This document shows, piece by piece, positions 5,419 through 8,838 of a DNA stretch of 8,838 bases. The position numbers were made by a program, and so were the translations under genes. A model generated the notes under the pieces. It saw only the letters and a list, made by a program, of their open reading frames with translations, was not told the origin of the DNA and made no database searches. Source of the stretch: Lachnospiraceae bacterium UBA3785 (GTDB lineage Bacteria > Bacillota > Clostridia > Lachnospirales > Lachnospiraceae); assembly GCA_002369495.1 (NCBI GenBank), contig DFFD01000100.1, positions 641 to 9,478 of the forward strand, read 5' to 3'. Position 1 is the stretch's first letter, and every line of letters starts with the position of its first letter.

Positions 5419-6645
5419 ATGAATATTCCGTCAAATGAAACCCTTTCCCGCGTCTACGGCGAATCTGAGCAGTCATCCGCGCGCTATGCGGATCTCGCGA
5501 AAAAATTTGAAGAACTCTACGGCCACACCGAGGCGGCTTTCTTCACCGCTCCGGGCCGCACCGAGATCATCGGCAACCACACCGACCACAACGGCGGCCT
5601 CGTCCTCGCCGGCAGCATTACGCTCGACACGATCGGCGCTGCCGCCAAAACCGGCACGAACGTCATCCGCATCCTCTCCGAGGGCTACCGCGAGCTCAAA
5701 ATCGACATCGACAATCTCTCCGAGATCAAGAAGGGCAAGGGCACGACCGCTCTCGTCGCCGGCATGATCGAGTACGTCCTTAAGACCGGCCACAAGATCG
5801 GCGGCTTCGACTGCTACGCGAAAACCAACGTCATCCCCGCGGCTGGCGTGAGCTCCTCCGCCTCCTTCGAGATGCTCGTGATGGCGATCATCAACGATTT
5901 CTTCAACGACGGCGAACTGCCCTGCACCGAGTACGCCAAGGCCGGCCAGTACGCCGAAAATGTCTGGTGGTTCAAATCCTCCGGCCTCATGGACCAGATG
6001 GCCTGCGCGGTCGGCGGCCCGATCATGCTCTCCTTCAAGGATCCGGATCCGGTTTACGAGAAGGTCAGCTTCTCCTTCGCTGACGGCGGCTACTCCTACG
6101 TCATCACCAACACCGGCAAGGGCCACGCAGATCTCTCCGCGGAGTACTCCGAGATCCCGGATGAGATGAAAATGGTCGCCCGGACCCTCGGCGGCGAGCG
6201 CCTCTGCGACGTGACCCTCGAGGACCTGCTTGCCAACATCGACAAATTCGACAATGACCGTGCCGTTCTCCGCGCGATTCATTTCTTCGAGGAGAACCGC
6301 CGCGTCCGCGAGGTCGGCGAGGCGGTCGCCGCCGGCGACATCGAGAAGGTTCTTGTCCTGCTTAAAGAGTCCGGGGATTCCTCCTACAAGCTGCTCCAGA
6401 ACGTCTACACGAACGTGAACCCGACCGAGCAGAAGATCGCGCTCGCGCTGGCTCTGACCGAGCTCTACTTAAAGAAGATCGGCCGTGGGATCTGCCGCAT
6501 CCACGGCGGCGGCTTCGCGGGCGTCATCGCCGCGGTCGTCCCGACCGAGAATGAGCAGGAGTACGTCGACTACATGGCCCGCTACTTCGGCCGCGAGAAC
6601 GTCTACCCGATGAACATCCGCGCGACGGGCGCGGTGAGGCTGTAA
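5419..6645 (+). CDS. galK: Galactokinase (GHMP kinase)
   Basis: This is predicted to phosphorylate galactose at C1 with ATP, the entry step of the Leloir pathway in the cytoplasm. It has 408 residues, close to the family norm of about 380-400. Motif 1 is APGRTEIIGNHTDHN (44-58), motif 2, the ATP loop, is PAAGVSSSAS (140-149), the probable catalytic Asp192 is in SGLMDQ, and motif 3 is HGGGFAG (362-368). Tyr243 matches the sugar-contacting tyrosine. Asn53 replaces the Glu of the classical GEHTDYN signature, as in a clostridial GNHTDH subgroup. GGAGG lies 10 nt before the ATG. There is no galT or galE in the window. A related C1-sugar kinase specificity is possible. Confidence 0.9.
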   Translation: MNIPSNETLSRVYGESEQSSARYADLAKKFEELYGHTEAAFFTAPGRTEIIGNHTDHNGGLVLAGSITLDTIGAAAKTGTNVIRILSEGYRELKIDIDNLSEIKKGKGTTALVAGMIEYVLKTGHKIGGFDCYAKTNVIPAAGVSSSASFEMLVMAIINDFFNDGELPCTEYAKAGQYAENVWWFKSSGLMDQMACAVGGPIMLSFKDPDPVYEKVSFSFADGGYSYVITNTGKGHADLSAEYSEIPDEMKMVARTLGGERLCDVTLEDLLANIDKFDNDRAVLRAIHFFEENRRVREVGEAVAAGDIEKVLVLLKESGDSSYKLLQNVYTNVNPTEQKIALALALTELYLKKIGRGICRIHGGGFAGVIAAVVPTENEQEYVDYMARYFGRENVYPMNIRATGAVRL

Positions 6646-6668
6646 GGGTTTTTATCCCGGGTAAACCT

Positions 6669-6736
6669 GGGGACGGTTCCAGGCGCAAAAAAGATTCTCT
6701 TTTACGAGAATCTTTTTTGCACTTAGAACCGTCCCT
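6669..6736. repeat. Solitary REP-family palindrome downstream of galK
   Basis: The head GGGACGGTTC (6670-6679) and its inverted copy GAACCGTCCC (6726-6735) form a perfect 10-bp outer stem. It has the same core as the clusters beside the transposase gene at 1-56 and 976-1055, about 5.6 kb away. The interior is a different sequence, a terminator-like hairpin, so the two stems are nested. Confidence 0.85.
6685..6720. terminator. Bidirectional-type intrinsic terminator after galK
   Basis: A perfect 15-bp stem (6685-6699 with 6706-6720) has a 6-nt loop TTTTAC. The outer part of the stem is A6 paired with T6, so a GATTCTC/GAGAATC core is followed by a T-tract in either reading direction. It lies about 40 nt past the galK stop and before the next promoter. 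Confidence 0.85.
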
Positions 6737-6764
6737 GTATTATGCATTCTCTCCTCATATCTCC

Positions 6765-6793
6765 TTGCAATTTTCACAATTTGTGAGTATGAT
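6765..6793 (+). promoter_or_regulatory. Promoter of the FKBP lipoprotein gene, with an inverted repeat in the spacer
   Basis: TTGCAA (6765-6770) and TATGAT (6788-6793) are spaced exactly 17 nt. The spacer holds a perfect inverted repeat, TCACAA-T-TTGTGA (6774-6786), a plausible operator. The transcript would start near 6800, just before the GGAGGT ribosome binding site (6811-6816). Confidence 0.6.
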
Positions 6794-6825
6794 GGTTAAA
6801 GCGTCTACAAGGAGGTATATATTAT

Positions 6826-7839
6826 ATGAAGAAAAAGATCGCTGCGCTGGTCATCGCCGGCGCGATGTTTGCATTTTCCGGATGCGGGAGCACCGCTTCC
6901 GAATCCGCCCCGGCCGAATCGACGGTCTCCGAGGTCACAGACGGCGAGTCCGCGGCAGCCGAGTCGTCCGGGACCGCTGAATCCGCTCCAGCCGAGTCCA
7001 CAGAGGCCGGCGATGAGAGCGCCGAGGCCTCAAACAGCGTCGGCGACATCATTCTCGACGATGCGCCCGTCTCCGATATGGACTTCACCGCCGAAAAGGT
7101 CGACGACTTCATCACGCTCGCGTCCTACAACGGCTTCAGCCCCTACGCGCCGGAAGGTACCGAGGTAAAAATGGGCGACACCGTCAACATCGACTACACG
7201 GGCTACGCGGATCTCGACGGCGACGGCGAAGTTGAGCCCTTCGACGGCGGCTCGACCCAGGGGCTTGGCACCAATCTCGAGATCGGCTCCCAGAGCTACG
7301 TCGACGACTTCGAGGAGCAGCTCATCGGCTCAAAGAAGGGCGACCAGGTCGAAGTCAACGTGACATTCCCTGAGAACTACGGCAACACCGACCTTGCCGG
7401 CAAGGACGCCCGCTTCGACGTCACGGTCAACGAGATCGTGGTCGAGACGGCCGACAGCTATTTCTCGGAAGTCTGCAACGCGTCCGAAGTCAAGGCTTAC
7501 CCGAAGAACATTTGGGATGAGATCGTCGCCTACTTTGACCATTATGCCGAGACAAACAGCATGACCACCGAAGAGCTTTTCGAGCAGGTCGGCGTCAGCC
7601 AGGATGATTACATCCGCTCGCGAGCCAAGATCCTGCTGACCGCCCACGCGATCCTCGCAAAGGAAGGCTGCGACACGGGTTCCGAAGAGTACAACAGTAT
7701 GCAGAACGACTTCCTCAGCTACTACGGGTTCCAGGACATTGAGGATGCCCAGAACCAGGGCATGACTGATCTTGAGCTCGACTACACGGTCACCTACAAC
7801 CTCGCGCTCAGCAACCTTGAGGAGATGGCGATCAAATGA
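6826..7839 (+). CDS. FKBP-type peptidyl-prolyl isomerase lipoprotein, trigger-factor-like
   Basis: This is predicted to be a membrane-anchored extracytoplasmic foldase that isomerises X-Pro bonds in secreted proteins. It has 337 residues. A lipoprotein signal peptide ends in FSGC, with lipidated Cys20. A Ser/Glu/Ala-rich low-complexity linker follows (21-70) with ESAPAEST repeated at 26 and 52. An FKBP domain occupies about 112-206, with NIDYTGY (Tyr124), PFDGG (Asp140) and FEEQLIGSKKGDQ as in trigger factor's isomerase domain. A helical C-terminal region (about 208-337) resembles the trigger factor C-terminal or SurA-like chaperone arm. An acidic turn DLDGDGEVEPFD (129-140) has an EF-hand-like pattern. 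GGAGGT lies 9 nt before the ATG. The stop overlaps the next start as ATGA. Confidence 0.9.
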   Translation: MKKKIAALVIAGAMFAFSGCGSTASESAPAESTVSEVTDGESAAAESSGTAESAPAESTEAGDESAEASNSVGDIILDDAPVSDMDFTAEKVDDFITLASYNGFSPYAPEGTEVKMGDTVNIDYTGYADLDGDGEVEPFDGGSTQGLGTNLEIGSQSYVDDFEEQLIGSKKGDQVEVNVTFPENYGNTDLAGKDARFDVTVNEIVVETADSYFSEVCNASEVKAYPKNIWDEIVAYFDHYAETNSMTTEELFEQVGVSQDDYIRSRAKILLTAHAILAKEGCDTGSEEYNSMQNDFLSYYGFQDIEDAQNQGMTDLELDYTVTYNLALSNLEEMAIK

Positions 7840-8838
7840 AGCTGCGTCTTCCCGAATATCTCGTCGATTTCGCCTGCATAGGCGGAAAATGCACCGACTC
7901 CTGCTGCATCGGCTGGGAGCTCGACATCGACGAGGACACTTATGAATATTACCGCACTGTGCCGGGGCCGTTCGGAGAACGGCTCCGTCTTTCCATGTCC
8001 GAAGAAAATGCAGCCCGCGGCAGCGGCGATGAGAGCGGCGTCTTCGGCTCCGAGGGCGACCACACCTTCCGCCTCCGCGTCGACGGGCGCTGTCCCTTCC
8101 TGAACCGGGACAATCTCTGTGATATTGTCCTGAACCTCGGTCCCGAAGCCCTGTGCACGGTCTGCTCCGAGTATCCGCGCTACACCTTCCAGCTGGGAAA
8201 TATGATCGACAAGAGCCTCACCCTCTCCTGCCCGGAAGTCGGCCGCCTCATCTTCACGATGATCCGCCCGATGGGCTTCACCGTGACCGAGCTCGGCGAC
8301 GAGAGCATCGGCGATCCCGACGAGCTGCCGGAGAGCGACGAGGAGGAGACCTTCTGCGAGTCCGTCGGGGCTGTCCGGGACCGCGCCATCGCCCTCCTCT
8401 CCGAGCGCCCGCGCCCGCTTCAGGAGCGGATCGGCCGCTTCTACAGCTTCTGCGGGTCCGTTCAGAAGTTTCTCAACGAACATGAAGACCCCCTCATCCC
8501 TATAGACGCGCTCCCCTTTGACGAGGCGGCTTCTGTCGGGACGGATTTTCTGCCGGAGGGCTTCCCGAATTTCCCGCGCAGGCTCGAGATCCTTGAGGAG
8601 CTGGAAGTCCTGGATGAGCGCTGGTCGCATGCGCTCGCCGGCCTTGAGGTGATGGAGGAGGACGGAACCTATGATGAGCGGATCCGCTCTTACCTTGCGT
8701 CCCGGGCAGGCGACCCTCTCGACGATTACGAGTTTCTTCTCTGCTATTTTGTGAACCGCTATTTTCCGCGGGCGGCCTACGACTCCGACGTGCTCGGGAA
8801 AGCCGGCCTCGCGCTCTTCGGGCTCCTCACAGTCCGGG
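7836..8838 (+). CDS. fliB: FliB-like flagellin lysine-N-methylase homologue (3' end outside window)
   Basis: An open frame of 334 codons runs to the window edge without a stop. The N-terminal cysteine pattern Cys14-x4-Cys19-x3-Cys23-Cys24 (IGGKCTDSCCIGW), then RCPFLN with Cys86, NLC (Cys95), Cys107-x2-Cys110 in CTVCSEYPR and LSCPE (Cys132), match the FliB family, which methylates lysines of flagellin. The nine cysteines suggest a bound metal or Fe-S cluster (inference). The start overlaps the stop of the FKBP lipoprotein gene (ATGA at 7836-7839), so it is translated by coupling and has no separate strong ribosome binding site. No flagellar gene is in view, and homologues also occur in non-motile bacteria, so the substrate may differ. 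The C-terminal part is missing. Confidence 0.82.
   Translation, partial: MKLRLPEYLVDFACIGGKCTDSCCIGWELDIDEDTYEYYRTVPGPFGERLRLSMSEENAARGSGDESGVFGSEGDHTFRLRVDGRCPFLNRDNLCDIVLNLGPEALCTVCSEYPRYTFQLGNMIDKSLTLSCPEVGRLIFTMIRPMGFTVTELGDESIGDPDELPESDEEETFCESVGAVRDRAIALLSERPRPLQERIGRFYSFCGSVQKFLNEHEDPLIPIDALPFDEAASVGTDFLPEGFPNFPRRLEILEELEVLDERWSHALAGLEVMEEDGTYDERIRSYLASRAGDPLDDYEFLLCYFVNRYFPRAAYDSDVLGKAGLALFGLLTVR

Noticed and set aside
5473..6282. 269-codon minus-strand open frame inside galK
   Set aside because: The frame is open because of the GC-rich codon pattern of galK. The product is a Val/Gly/Asp/Ala-rich mirror of the sense strand with no motif.
7794..8630. 278-codon minus-strand open frame over the end of the lipoprotein gene and the FliB-like gene
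   Set aside because: The sense frame carries the conserved cysteine motifs and runs on to the window edge. The antisense product is a compositional shadow.

Overview
The window looks like a chromosomal segment from a fairly GC-rich Gram-positive anaerobe of the Clostridia, plausibly Lachnospiraceae. The reasons are strong AGGAGG-type ribosome binding sites, GC-rich third codon positions, a Firmicutes-style CadA/CadC-like metal module, the clostridial GxGNHTDH-type galactokinase signature, a trigger-factor-like FKBP lipoprotein and a FliB-like Cys-rich protein. The taxon is an inference; no marker gene is present.

Layout. (1) Positions 1-1055: a REP-associated tyrosine (HUH/Y1) transposase gene on the minus strand, visibly more A+T-rich than its neighbours. 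It is bracketed by two clusters of GGGGACGGTTC palindromes (1-56 and 976-1055). Its last 14 codons and its stop codon lie inside the left cluster. (2) Positions 1067-4316, minus strand: a Zn/Cd/Pb-type metal efflux locus. In transcription order it has a TetR-family regulator, an ArsR/SmtB-family metal sensor coupled to it (3 nt gap), a free-standing HMA metal-binding protein (DCxxC) and a P1B-2 ATPase without its own N-terminal HMA domain. A near-consensus promoter (TTGACA-N16-TATAAT) with an SmtB-like operator sits between the sensor and the effector genes. (3) Positions 4332-6645: an AraC-family regulator (minus) divergent from a galactokinase gene (plus), sharing a 181-nt control region. 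(4) Positions 6669-6736: a solitary copy of the REP palindrome enclosing a perfect 15-bp terminator-like hairpin, just after galK. (5) Positions 6765-8838, plus strand: an FKBP/trigger-factor-like lipoprotein overlapping by ATGA with a FliB-like flagellin lysine-N-methylase homologue that runs off the window.

How the parts work together. The metal sensor probably represses the HMA-ATPase pair and releases it when divalent soft metal is in excess. The HMA protein probably supplies the metal-binding function missing from the ATPase. The AraC regulator plausibly controls galK in response to a sugar. The lipoprotein foldase and the methylase homologue are co-translated. Nothing in the window is clearly an undescribed system. 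The most unusual structure is the REP family: transposase, bracketing clusters, a transposase C-terminus encoded by the repeat, and a repeat copy reused around a terminator.
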